NCBI RefSeq assembly: GCF_028583425.1
Contig: NC_072792.1
Location: 161,082,676-161,146,675, forward strand
Source: Eublepharis macularius
Lineage: Eukaryota; Chordata; Lepidosauria; Squamata; Eublepharidae
Direction of reading: 5' to 3'
Length of the DNA stretch: 64,000 nucleotides
Every line of letters starts with the position of its first letter. Position 1 is the stretch's first letter. The notes under the pieces were generated by a model. The model did no database searches and was not told the origin of the DNA. It worked only from the letters and a program-made list of their open reading frames with translations. A program made the position numbers and the translations under genes. Shown piece after piece: positions 53,678 through 63,126 of this stretch.

Positions 53678-55129
53678 TCTTCTGAGTCTTTTAAGTTTCT
53701 ATCTTACTAGTGGAAAGAAAATTGGTTTCTATTTGAGGTTGTTACGCTCCGCACATCTTTAATGCATTCACTTTGAAAATGCATGACAGCTTCATTGACT
53801 TGGCTAGAATCTGCAGCTTCTGTCTGGGGCAGGTGAGAATCGTACTAGATTTTGACAGAATAGTTTCTCAAGAATGGAAGGAATCCTTCAGCGGTAGCCT
53901 GCCTGCCAAAGCTCCTGCTAACCTTTGGATCTCCAGCTCCTCAGGGCTTCATTTCTGCCCAGTCTTATTTTATGACATGTCTAGCTTTTTAATGTGTGTG
54001 TTTTTTCAGGTAATGAGATATTATTTCAACCATTACAATCTCTATTTTAAGAAGCTTTTAATCTGAAAAGGAAGGCATAGACTTGCACAGTGCCTCTTCC
54101 AAAACAACAGATTCATAGGGCCTTTTTTGTGATGATACTCACCAATACTGACTACAGGTGCCTTTTTTCAGGGCTCTTTCAAGTCCAAGGGGGAAATTGA
54201 TGGAAATTGGTACAAACAACAACAACAAAAAGCACTGCTGATTCAGAATTCATACATGCATGTTACTATTTCAGAATAGTATGGGAAAACATCCTTCCCT
54301 GCCTCTGGACATCACATCAGGAAGAAGACTAGGTTGGAACTCTGGTGCTAGGTTTCCACAGGCAGGGAGAATTTGATAAGAGAAGCTATGCACTACGTTC
54401 CCTCATTCTTGCCTGTGATACCCTTTCATATTTCACTGGTGAGAGGAGGAGGAGATTTACAGAAAGATTTAGGAAGGCCTGAAGGCCCACTCCTGGTTAA
54501 ACTGCAAAGCAGAATTGTATTTTTTAGATTTTTTTTTAAATCAGTGATTACTCTCTGTTTGAGAACTCACAATAATTATGGTAATATTATTACTGTATAA
54601 TAAATTACTCTTCTTTTGAAATAAAGTAATGTGTACCTTTGGCATGGATATCCAATACACAGTCCTCTTTGTTTTTATAACAGTAGCACTGATTATTTAG
54701 AACTACCTAGTGCCAGAGCATCTTGAGGAATAATCACCTGTGGTCTGAAACATGATGCTTGCGTGCTCACATCCTTTATGTCCTCCTCAAATGGAGCCTA
54801 TGGTTCTTTTCTGAATAAATGAATCAACCTTGACCTTAGAAAGGACGAGAACTATTGGGCTGTTGTTAATGGACCACCGTTCCTCTTTTGCAAAAGTTAC
54901 TCCTCTGTTTTGTTTTTTAGGCCTGCAGTCTGAAAAATCCATGTTCGCTTCTGTCCCGTGAAATCAACAGAAGTTGCTTTGGAAACTAAATTTCTGAGCA
55001 GGCAAGGGGGACCCACAGCTGCGTGTAGTTGGAAGAAGGGTTGTTCAAGCTAAGCAGTCTGTTTTGGGGTGAATTAAAGAGGACAATTGAAAAGGGTTCT
55101 TTGTTTAGGCATAGCTGGTTTTGCCCCTG
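53678..55129. other. intron 1, nothing recognised
   Basis: Short (CAA)n at about 54210-54228. No supported gene or named repeat. Confidence 0.4.
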
Positions 55130-55780
55130 CATCTGGAATGAAGAGATAGACACAAGGCTTGAGTACTAAAGGACCGCTTTGTTAATTAACACATGATAAC
55201 TATAACCATAGCTACAGCAAGGGCATCACTAGTGCTACAGGTCAGGCCCAAGGGGTTACCCCGGACCTCCTCTCCGACCTGTCTGGGCAAGTCACCCACT
55301 GCCCCAGGTGCGAGCCATCCATGCACATGGCTGTACCCCAGTGTGGCCAGGCAAATGGTTCCCTCTTAAAGCTCCTAGGACCCCAGGCCTGTAAAGGCAC
55401 TCCCCCCCCAGTGTTTCCCCAGCACAAGCCTGAGTTTGCAAGGCATCTGCTGTCCCTTCTTCAGCCCGCAGAAGCACACAAGCTGCTGCTGGGACAAGCA
55501 TGTTGAGCCAGGCTTCAAGAGGCAGAGCCTGGCTCTTCCTCCCTTGAAGGCCAGGATCCCCAGGAAGAGAATGCCTGTCTCTCCCTCCAATTGGGGGCGG
55601 ATCGAAGCCCGGTCCCCAGCCTGAGCGCGCTCTGTATGCAGCCGGGAGTGCTGAATTATTAGCAGAGACTTTCCAAACTAGCACTACTGTAGTGAAAGAA
55701 GGACTGAGTAGCAGAACTGTTGGGAAGGTGAAGTTACCTTCATACAAGACGACTGAATGAGCCACGAACTAGCACAGATT
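55130..55780 (-). mobile_element. GC-rich block, possible LTR remnant
   Basis: Bases 55235-55640 are markedly GC-richer than the intron around them. The left edge ('ggaccgctttgttaattaac' then 'acacatgataactataacc') looks like an inverted polyadenylation/R region of an LTR. Open frames here are GC-driven and overlapping. No TSD was found, so the LTR idea is weak. Confidence 0.3.
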
Positions 55781-56381
55781 ATCCCACCAGGCTTCTGTCT
55801 CTGAACAGGGAAGTGAAAATGAGATAAACAACCATATCTGTTTTGGTCGAGCAGTAGACATGGAGGAACGGAACATAACGCAAAAGAACGTTGGAAGTCT
55901 TGTCATCTGTGCAGCTCAGCTATATAAAGGAGTGCAGTCTTGCTTTGTAGACTTGCCAGATTGTGTTTGCTTAATTTTAATTGTACAAAATCTTGCAACT
56001 GGTCAAACTGACCCTGGGTTTTAACATAAAATGGCCCGGAAGAGATGGTGTAATTTCTGGGATTTAACAGGGTGTTCTCCTCCCCCTTCCCCTTGCAGCA
56101 AGGATCAGAGTTGTAGAGTTACTAAATTGTCTGCATTTTAGCAGCCTTTGAAGAGATTTTCTGTTCCATCAGGCCTTGAGGACTAAAACACCTGCTTCTC
56201 CAAATGGGAGGAAGCTGTTTCCTATGTGTGGCCTCATTTAGATAGAGCTTCTGTTTTTTGTTTTTTGAAAGTGCACAGTTGATTCTTTTTAAATGCTTTC
56301 CTGAGATAGTAAGTTTAACTCATGCTGAGAGCAAAAGTAATTGCCTGATGTGGATTTCCCCCCTTAAATCCCCTTTTACAG
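55781..56381. other. intron 1, nothing recognised
   Basis: No supported feature. Confidence 0.35.
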
Positions 56382-56473
56382 TGCCATCCTAAGCAGAATC
56401 ACACCTTTCTAAGTCCATAAAGGTGAATGAGCTTAGAATGGTATAACTCTGTTTAGGATGGCACTGTAAAAAG
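56382..56473. repeat. CCTAAGCAGA short palindromic repeat
   Basis: CAGTGCCATCCTAAGCAGAA at the left is complemented by TCTGTTTAGGATGGCACTG at the right, with 'taagtccataaaggtgaatg' at the centre. A clean copy of the window-wide family. Confidence 0.75.
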
Positions 56474-56630
56474 CCTTAATCCTTATATATTGTTTCATTT
56501 GAAGTGTAGTGCTGGAGGAGAGTTTTAGAGATAACATGGAGGGCCAAAAAGACAAATAAGTGAGTTCTAGATCAAATCAAGTCTAAATTCTCCCTAGGAG
56601 CTAAAATGATGAAATTGAGGCTATCATACA

Positions 56631-57027
56631 CACAGTTGCTAGATGGGGTCCAGAAAAATACTGGGCCCTGGGCACTAGAGGGGGCGGCACTCACCTGAGA
56701 AATGTTTGCCTGTGTGTGCAATGACAGCACTACTGGAATGCTGTCATCACACCACCCCACCTTTAAGGCAGCCGGGTGACCGGCCAGCCACTCCCAGGGC
56801 GGCACTGCACAGGAGGTCGAGTGGGCTGTCTAGCCGCTCGCTCCCCCTGCGGCAGCATGCAGGAGGCTGGGTGGGCTGGCTAGCGTCTCACTCCCCCAGT
56901 GGTGTTGTCCAGGATGCTGGGTGGGTGGGCTGGACAGGCCAGGTGTCCAGTATTTTAACTGTTTTTACTCCAGACAGCCCCCCAAAACTGTACTGTACGG
57001 GTGAAAACCAGACAGCTGGCAATCCTG
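56631..57027. mobile_element. hAT element inserted in BovB
   Basis: CACAGTTGCTAG at the left and CTGGCAATCCTG at the right are inverted termini. Flanks ATCATACA (56623-56630) and ATCATATG (57028-57035) match at 6 of 8, both differences being transitions. The BovB reading frame continues across the insertion when it is removed. Confidence 0.78.
56785..56934. repeat. minisatellite, about 3 units of 50 bp
   Basis: Three diverged units, each of the form 'AGCC(A/G)CTC.CTCCC..GGCGGCA..CAGGAGG..GGGTGGGCTG', follow one another inside the hAT element. Other members of such elements would show whether unit number varies. Confidence 0.65.
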
Positions 57028-57268
57028 ATCATATGTTGGGCACATCATGAAAAGACAAGACTCACTGGGGAAGACAATAATGCTAGGGAATGTGGAAGGC
57101 AGTAGAAAAAGAGGAAGACCGAAAATGAGATGGCTTGACTCAATAAAGGAGGCCACAACCTGCAGTTTGCAAGATCTGAGCAAGGCTGTCAATGATACGT
57201 TTCGGAGGTTAATTCATAGCATCATTGTAAGTCAGAAGTGACTTGACAGCACATAACAAACACACAAG

Positions 57269-57712
57269 TCCATAAAGGTCAATGAGTACAGTTGCCAATC
57301 CCCTGGTAGAGGCACAAGGTATCCCCCAATCCCAACTTCTGCCCTCCCCACCTGTCACCTGGCTGGCGGGATGGGAGAAGGCATAGAAATGGGCTGAGAA
57401 TTGCAAAGCATGCTCCCATGCACTCTGGAATGCGTCTGTGTCATGCTGGGAATGACATTCCTGACGTGATGCGAAAACCCTGGGTCATGCCAGGTGGGGG
57501 GCATTTAGATTGGCTCCAAACACTAAAGGTTGATTGTGCATCATGCCAGGAATGATGTCCAGAGCAACATGGGAGCATACTTCACACGAGGTAAGATCCC
57601 GCCAGTGCACCAGCCCCACTGGCCCCCAGACCCCTGGTTTAGACCCCAGAGGACCTGGCAGCCCTATCAAGGAGCTTAGAATGGTGTGACTCTGTTTAGG
57701 ATGGCGCTGTAA
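57269..57712. repeat. CCTAAGCAGA-type palindrome split by a hAT element
   Basis: 'agtccataaaggtcaatgag' at the left and 'cttagaatggtgtgactctg' at the right form the centre and right half of a repeat like 56382-56473. The insertion lies at the centre. Confidence 0.7.
57287..57666. mobile_element. hAT element, TAGGGTTGCCA family, 8-bp TSD
   Basis: TACAGTTGCCAATCCCCTGG at the left and ACCTGGCAGCCCTA at the right, flanked by TCAATGAG (57279-57286) and TCAAGGAG (57667-57674), one mismatch. Confidence 0.82.
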
Positions 57713-58784
57713 AAGCTTTAACCCTTTATCTTTTGGTGTGTAGTAGCTGCAGTCTCAACATAAAAGGAAATCGTTAGCATCAATTATCTGAAGAAGGCAA
57801 ATTCGGTGTTCTGCTTCCACGTTATGGATAGTATGGCTTTGTTTATGGTTATTACTTATTTGAGGATAATTAATCTTTGATTTACTGTTTTTTTAAAAAT
57901 TATGTTGCCTTATTATGACACGGACCATCTTTATTCGGAGCGTGTGGGAAAAGATGACTGATTTATTTTTCAAGTCTTAAAATATTGCTGAAGTCCAAAG
58001 TTGCCTGTTGAAGTACATCTAATTAAATCATATAGCCGCCTCTGTTTCTCAAAGGGAAGCCAGCTTGATTTACTTAACCTAAAAAGTAATGTTTTTAGAG
58101 CCACGTTTCTCAGAATTAAAGCAATATTGGTGCCATTGTTTGCATTTTGCATTTAGAATAAAAAACAAGGATGCTAGTCCAAATGTTTTGGAAGGAAGAA
58201 GAATTCAAAAGTAGCCACAGAATATATGCCATACAAATCTCAGTAATAACCTGTGGGGAAGGGGACCCAAAGTTACTGCTCACGTTAGAACTGATCAACC
58301 GGTTGCATACATATTTACTGCCATTTCCAAGAAAATTGGGTTCTTTTTTTTCCACTTCTGTATTAGAGATGGACAAGATTTTTTTCGCATTCTCTTCTGC
58401 TTGATTGGTTCAAAATGATTCTCGTCAGCTGAGCAGCTAAATTGCTGCTCCTGAACGTACTCCAATTAGAGACGAACTTTGACTGTAAAAATAGATATTA
58501 ATAGCAATGTCTGTTGTTCAGTGTTTTGATTTTAAGTAGGGTTTTTTCTTGACGTGAACCCTTTCTAGCTGATGATCATTCTTTTGGTATGCTGATGGCT
58601 TGGAGTGATTGGCCAGTGTCTAGCAATTGTTTAAATTAAGAGCTCCAGGTTGCGATCCTCTGTTTGGGAATGATGGCTTTACGGGAAATGTCTGGCCCAG
58701 TGGGGATCGGATCTACCTACTCCAGCCTTGCTAAGCAAGGATTTTAAGACAGCGAGGCTAGAAGCAAGCAGTGTGGCCAGCAGA
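57713..58784. other. intron 1, nothing recognised
   Basis: No supported feature. Confidence 0.4.
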
Positions 58785-59300
58785 GGTCAAATCTCTGATC
58801 TCTGTCATCTGGAAATCAATTGTAATTCCAAGAGCTCTCCAGAGTTGGGTGGTGGGGAGCTCAATTGGGCTTCTGTTACTCCTACACTCTGAGTTCACCC
58901 TACAAAGCAGCCATGTTCTCCATGGGAACGGATCTCTATGGTCTGGAGATCAATTCTAGCCGGGCAACCTTACTTCTAATTGCCGGCCTCTGGAAAAGAG
59001 TTCCACAAGGTTGAAGCCTCTACAGACAAGATGCTTGACTTAATACATTTTGGCTGATCCTGGTGGAAATAAGAAATTGTGAGGCGACTGGTGTCTAATT
59101 AGCTTCATCTCCCCAGTTCTGCAACTCTGGTACACAGTGCAGGGAGAAGATATCATGTTTGGAGGCCTCACCAGCAAATAAGGTTGCCTACTCTGGCTTG
59201 GAAAATTCTTGGAAATTTGGAGGCGGTACCAGGGAAGGGCGGAGATGGGGAGAGAGGGAGGGAGCTCAGTTGGGCTGTAGGCAAGGGGAGAATTGCAGGC
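58785..59300. mobile_element. fragments of TAGGGTTGCCA-family hAT elements
   Basis: 58785-58975 contains two inverted 'tctggagatcaattctag'-like segments of the family and ends GGGCAACCTTA. 59181-59240 has a fresh start, AAGGTTGCCTACTCTGG, then 'aaattcttggaaatttggag'. Ends are incomplete. Confidence 0.5.
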
Positions 59301-59371
59301 AGTGATGAGGAGGCAAAGAGAGAAAAAAAAGAGAGAGATGGGTAATCAGACCCCCCAACATGGGGCTTCCG

Positions 59372-59520
59372 CTTAGAAACACAGAGCTGGAAGGGATTCC
59401 AAAGTCATCTCGTCCAACCCCGTGCACAATGCAGGAAATTTACAGCTACCCCTACTCCCCCAGTGTCCCCTACTCAGTGACCAGAGGAAGGCAAAAAACC
59501 TCCAGGATCCCCTGTATTGG
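59372..59520 (-). mobile_element. CR1 LINE 3' UTR fragment
   Basis: 'cacagagctggaagggattc' followed by 'catctcgtccaaccccgtg' and 'cacaatgcaggaaat' is the highly conserved CR1 3' region in minus orientation. Confidence 0.85.
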
Positions 59521-59571
59521 CTAAGTGCTGTAATAAAGAATCTACTCTAATCTACTCCAGGATCCCCGGTC

Positions 59572-60084
59572 TGTCATGTCTGTACCCCTACATCCATGTC
59601 ATTGTTCTAGGGGGTGAACAATTGCTAATACTATGTTTTGATTTCATATTGCAAATGCTATATGCATCACTTTCGTTTCTCTCCCTCCCAGCCTGAGAAC
59701 ACAGCGGTGTAATCTCTTTCTTTGAAGCTCACTGAAATGACCGTGCAATGTCCGAAATGTTATCGTTTCTGTTATGCCTCTTTCTTTTCTTGTCTAGCTG
59801 ATGTATAAACCCCAGCAAAGATTCTGAGACTTCTTCCCACTCAAAACTTGTGGGTTAGGGGGGAGGGAAATGTTTTGAGTATTTAGACCTGTACTTTCCT
59901 CAAGTCTCTATTCCTTTCAAAGAAGCTGTACTGCTTGGAGGCTTTCTTGCTTCTAAGTAAACTTATGGACACATATATGGAAATGATCTGATTTCTGAAT
60001 AAAAAGCCATTTAACTAAGAACCTGTGTCGTGCTGCAATGGTCCAGGGATCTGTCTGCCATATCCTGTCATCCATAGCCTGACA
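59572..60084 (+). mobile_element. solo LTR, plus strand
   Basis: Runs TGTCATGTCTGTACC to ATAGCCTGACA, with AATAAAA about 90 bases from the end. Flanks CGGTC (59567-59571) and TGGTC (60085-60089) give a 5-bp TSD with one mismatch. It matches 12147-12655 and the reverse complement of 16192-16701. No internal genes. Confidence 0.9.
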
Positions 60085-60103
60085 TGGTCAGTATATAGTT
60101 CTA

Positions 60104-60218
60104 TGGTTGTTGTGGATTTTCTGGGCTGTATAGCTGTGGTCTTGGCAAGATCACGGCTATACAGCCCGGAAAATCCACAACAACCATTGTTCTCTGGCCA
60201 TAAAAGCCTTTGACAAAA
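60104..60218. mobile_element. short inverted-arm Penelope-like unit, 12-bp TSD
   Basis: TATATAGTTCTA flanks both sides (60092-60103 and 60219-60230). Arms 'tggttgttgtggattttctg' and 'ccggaaaatccacaacaacca' are inverted copies around a short centre, then 'ctggccataaaagcctttga'. The order resembles a reptile Penelope-like terminal repeat in which only end sequences were copied. Confidence 0.75.
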
Positions 60219-60230
60219 TATATAGTTCTA

Positions 60231-60788
60231 ATTATATAAGGGGCAATTTTAATCCCTACATACAAGCACATGTCACAGTCTTCAAGTCCTTTTATTTATT
60301 TTATTAAAAAGCAGCCTCAGAATGCTGCAATAAGGAACAGAAGAGCGGTGGCTAGGGGCTGTCAGTGGTTGGAGAAGCAGAAGAGATGTAATGGTTAGTT
60401 TTTCCCTATGGGGGCTGCTTTCTTAATCAGTGTACTTTTGTTATCTTTCTGCTACTTTTTGTACTGGTGGCACTGGCTGTAAAAAAAAACAACAACCCAC
60501 AGCTGATTTTCAAATGAAGGGGCTGGAGTTAGAAAGAAGAGCCTTGAAATATTGATGTGTTTGCGGTACAAAAACAGCTTGCTACTTCTGGGCTTCTTTT
60601 CTTCTCGTTTACTCTGGGGGAAGCACAGCAGATGTGTGAGGAGAGAAAAAAGAATGTAATTGGAAAAACATACATTAGATTAAGTGATAAAATCGGTAGT
60701 CACCTATTCAGACAGCGTGCTGGGTGCAAGGCTGACTGCTGATGTGCTGATAACATTTTTATTATTATTTCATTGTTTATTTTTTTAG
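60231..60788 (+). other. GUCY1A2: 3' end of intron 1
   Basis: Unique sequence ending in a T-rich tract (TTTATTATTATTTCATTG followed by TTTATTTTTTTAG) and the AG acceptor at 60787-60788. Confidence 0.7.
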
Positions 60789-60850
60789 CCCGAGACCATA
60801 AGGCAGACTCTCCAGAGGACCCTGCAGCGTTACGAGCATCAGGCAGTTGG
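60789..60850 (+). CDS. GUCY1A2: GUCY1A2 coding exon 2
   Basis: 62 nt encode PETIRQTLQRTLQRYEHQAV and the first two bases of a Gly codon, continuing in phase from exon 1. The human counterpart as I remember it has the TIQQTLKRTLQYYEHQ-type sequence here, so most positions are conserved and differences are conservative. The exon is bounded by a pyrimidine-rich TAG acceptor and a strong GTAAGT donor (60851). It encodes a short helical, basic segment just N-terminal of the haem-NO-associated region, whose exons lie beyond the window. The phase-2 end predicts that exon 3 starts with one base completing Gly. Confidence 0.93.
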
Positions 60851-61120
60851 GTAAGTAGAGCCGATTCCTCCTCCAAAATTGGAAGGAAAAGAGAGAGAGA
60901 GAGAGAGAGAGAGATGAGTGGGTGGCAATAAAAAATTAAGTGGCAGTTGCTAAGCTAATACCTTGTGGTGTCATAGGGCCTGGTTTGCTGAGATTTTCTC
61001 TCACGTAAGCTCCATTGGAATGAATGGGGAGAGCACATTTGTATCATTCTCATTCATTCCAGTGGGGCTTGTGCATGTCTTGGGGGGGGGAATGGTATAT
61101 ATAGTCTTCTAAACATTTGC
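60851..61120 (+). other. GUCY1A2: GUCY1A2 intron 2, first part
   Basis: Starts at GTAAGT. Contains a (GA)n run at 60891-60914, 40 bases after the donor, and a G-run near 61082. No exon is recognised between here and 64000. Confidence 0.7.
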
Positions 61121-61180
61121 TTTTTAAATGTAGGTATTTGTTCCTTTCTGTGATTTTGAACTTCTATACATTTCTTGTGA
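61121..61180 (+). repeat. 60-bp direct repeat, copy 1
   Basis: Matches 61888-61947 at 58 of 60 positions ('tttaaatgtaggta' to 'ctatacatttcttgtga'). This copy has no SINE attached and appears to be the source. Confidence 0.85.
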
Positions 61181-61834
61181 ATGCTTGAAAATGTACAGCA
61201 CTGAATGTAGTATCTGAAGAAGGTAGAAGCTCAGTATTTTCCTCCTACACATTGTAGTCCTTCTGACTATAAAATCAGTAGTTGGAGCTTGTGTGCCTTG
61301 CTTCCTGTGTTCCTAAATTTACTGCTTCTGAAGTACCTCTGAATGCAATGAATGTGTTCTTCGGGATCTCTGGCTATCAACCCAGGCTCTTTAACTTCTA
61401 CATCTGGTCATCAGGTGTGGCAACCAGCAGGAGACCAGAGAGGGCAGAAACATGGGGGCATTGGATGAGAGGTGACATCGCTTTTGGGGAAACCCAAAAG
61501 TGGCATCAGTCTTCTCTATGAATTGCCCAGAACTCTATGTTTTTACCAGTGTTTCAGCCAATTCCTAGAGAGGTGTGATGTTACTGTAATGCTGATGTCC
61601 ATTTTAAAATTTTATTTTTCTCAGCGTGGCAGTTCTGTATTCTATATTCTGCTTTCTGTTTTTCTCTTTTAAAGCAAGCCCCATCTACTTCTCCTGCAAA
61701 GATAACTGTGGCTGGTGAAAGCACTGAAGCCACAGGAGAGCTGAATGGGGCTTCAGGAAGTGGGCCTTCAGTTTGCTTCGGCTAAGCAGAGTGCTGAGTG
61801 CAGATTTAGATGCAGTACTTGCAAAATTTATTTT
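61181..61834. other. intron 2, nothing recognised
   Basis: No supported feature. Confidence 0.35.
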
Positions 61835-61887
61835 ATGTATTTATGCTTTGCTTTTCTTCCCAGTGGGGACCCAAAGTGGCTTACCCA

Positions 61888-61947
61888 TTTTTAAATGTAG
61901 GTAATTGTTCCTTTCTGTGATTTTGATCTTCTATACATTTCTTGTGA
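61888..61947 (+). repeat. 60-bp direct repeat, copy 2, at a SINE 5' junction
   Basis: Second copy of 61121-61180, lying exactly between the interrupted minus-strand SINE and the start of the inserted plus-strand SINE. Confidence 0.85.
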
Positions 61948-62200
61948 GAGCCAGTTTGGTGTAGTGGTTAAGAGTGTGGGACTCTAATCTGGAGAGCCAG
62001 GTTTGATTCCCCACTCCTCCACTTGAAGCCAGCCGGGTGACCTTGGGCTAGTCACAGCTCTCTGGAGCTCTCTCAGCGCCACCCACCTCACAGGGTGTTT
62101 TGTTGTGGGGATAATAATAACATACTTTGTAAACTGCTCTGAGTGGGCATTAAGTTGTCCTGAAAGGCGGTATAGAAATTGAATGTTGTTGTTGTTGTTA
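61948..62200 (+). mobile_element. CORE/MIR-like SINE, full length
   Basis: The most complete copy in the window: GAGCCAGTTTGGTGTAGTGG head, B-box GGTTTGATTCCC, CORE 'gccgggtgaccttgggctag' and 'cacctcacagggtg', L2-like tail 'gcggtatagaaattgaat', then (TTG)n ending TTA. Confidence 0.92.
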
Positions 62201-62340
62201 CAACATTCTCCCCTCCTCCTCCACAACAACATCCCTGTGAGGTGGGTTAGATTGACAAAGGGAGACTGATTCGAATCTGGATATCTCACTTCCTTGTTAG
62301 ATAGTCTGACCATTACAGCACTCTGGTACATCCATCCCCA

Positions 62341-62961
62341 GTGTTGGTTGCATATATTCCCTCCTGCTCTAACACTTGCTAATCTGCTTTTCTCTGTAAG
62401 TAGCTATCTTGCAAATTGGGCTCCAGTATGTGGAGTATCCAGGATGGATTTTTGTTTTAATTAGCAGGTATGCAGGATCCTGATTTGGACTGGGAACACA
62501 GTAAATGGGAGTTGAGCCCACTTTCCCAATTCCAACCCACAGTGACCCTGCACAGCTGCAGTTTTGTCCTGCTGATATGTTTTCCTCAGTGGGGCGAGTA
62601 ACAGCTTTCCTAGGCTGTTTCAGGAGGTATATAAAAACATCAGCTACTTGTCCGCTGTATGCATATAATCTATACCATCTCATCTGGTTTGGATCACAGT
62701 GAGCCATGCATTGGATGACATCTATAGAAGACTGCCTGGTTAGAACCCTTTGAGTTAAAAGAGGGTTGGATCCTGTAATCGGTGACTGGAAGAAGTTTAT
62801 GGAACAGGTTTCTCCTTCTATCTGCAACCTCTTATGCTCCATGAAGAGACATTCCTGAGGGTCAGGGATCACTGAGAGCAGAATGAAGGCTGGAGCAAGA
62901 AGGGGAATCGGCAGAAGTCATGCCTCCACCCCCCCAATCTTGCATGAACTCTTGTACGAAT
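62341..62961. other. intron 2; one unexplained minus-strand open frame
   Basis: 62369-62872 is open for 167 codons on the minus strand, without a recognisable family. Nothing else. Confidence 0.4.
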
Positions 62962-63126
62962 GAGAGGAGGGGGCATAGCTCTAAGGTGAAGCACCTGCTT
63001 GGCATGCAGAAAGTTCCAGGTTCGATCCCTGGCATCTCCATTATGAAAAGATAAGGTCAGAGGTGATGTGGAAGACCTGCCTGAGACCCTGGAGAGCTGC
63101 TGCCAGTCTGAATAGACAGTACTGAC
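62962..63126 (+). mobile_element. tRNA-derived SINE
   Basis: 'ggcatagctctaaggtgaag' head, GGTTCGATCCCTGGC B box, 'gatgtggaagacctgcctga', 'gctgctgccagtctgaatag', 'acagtactgac'. It stops where the next element begins, so the 3' end of the SINE is missing or displaced. Confidence 0.85.

Larger units (their letters stand above)
56536..57268 (+). pseudogene. BovB (RTE-clade) LINE 3' end, split by a hAT element
   Basis: 56536-56630 encodes decayed text like LDQIKSKFSL..AKMMKLRLSY. 57028-57240 continues with VGHIMKRQDSLGKTIMLGNVEGSR (shown in part), GRPKMRWLDSIKEATTCSLQD and ends near LIHSIIVSQK. The VGHIM..DSLEKT and GR..RWLD motifs are the C-terminus of BovB ORF2. The 3' UTR ends about 57268. Only the last part of the LINE is present. 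Confidence 0.88.
61835..62340 (-). mobile_element. CORE-SINE, minus strand, interrupted
   Basis: The tail side ('cttttcttcccagtggggac' then 'ccaaagtggctta') ends at about 61887. The head side ('cattctcccctcctcctcca' to the reverse-complemented B box 'actgattcgaatctggatat' and 'accattacagcactctggta') resumes after 62203. Between them lie the 60-bp repeat and a plus-strand CORE-SINE. Confidence 0.75.

Noticed and set aside
55292-55765. 157-codon minus-strand frame in the GC-rich block
   Set aside because: Other frames over the same bases are also open, and the product shows no domain.
61948-62200. Possible tRNA gene from the A/B-box-like head
   Set aside because: No cloverleaf with intact acceptor stem; the segment is the head of a SINE repeated many times.
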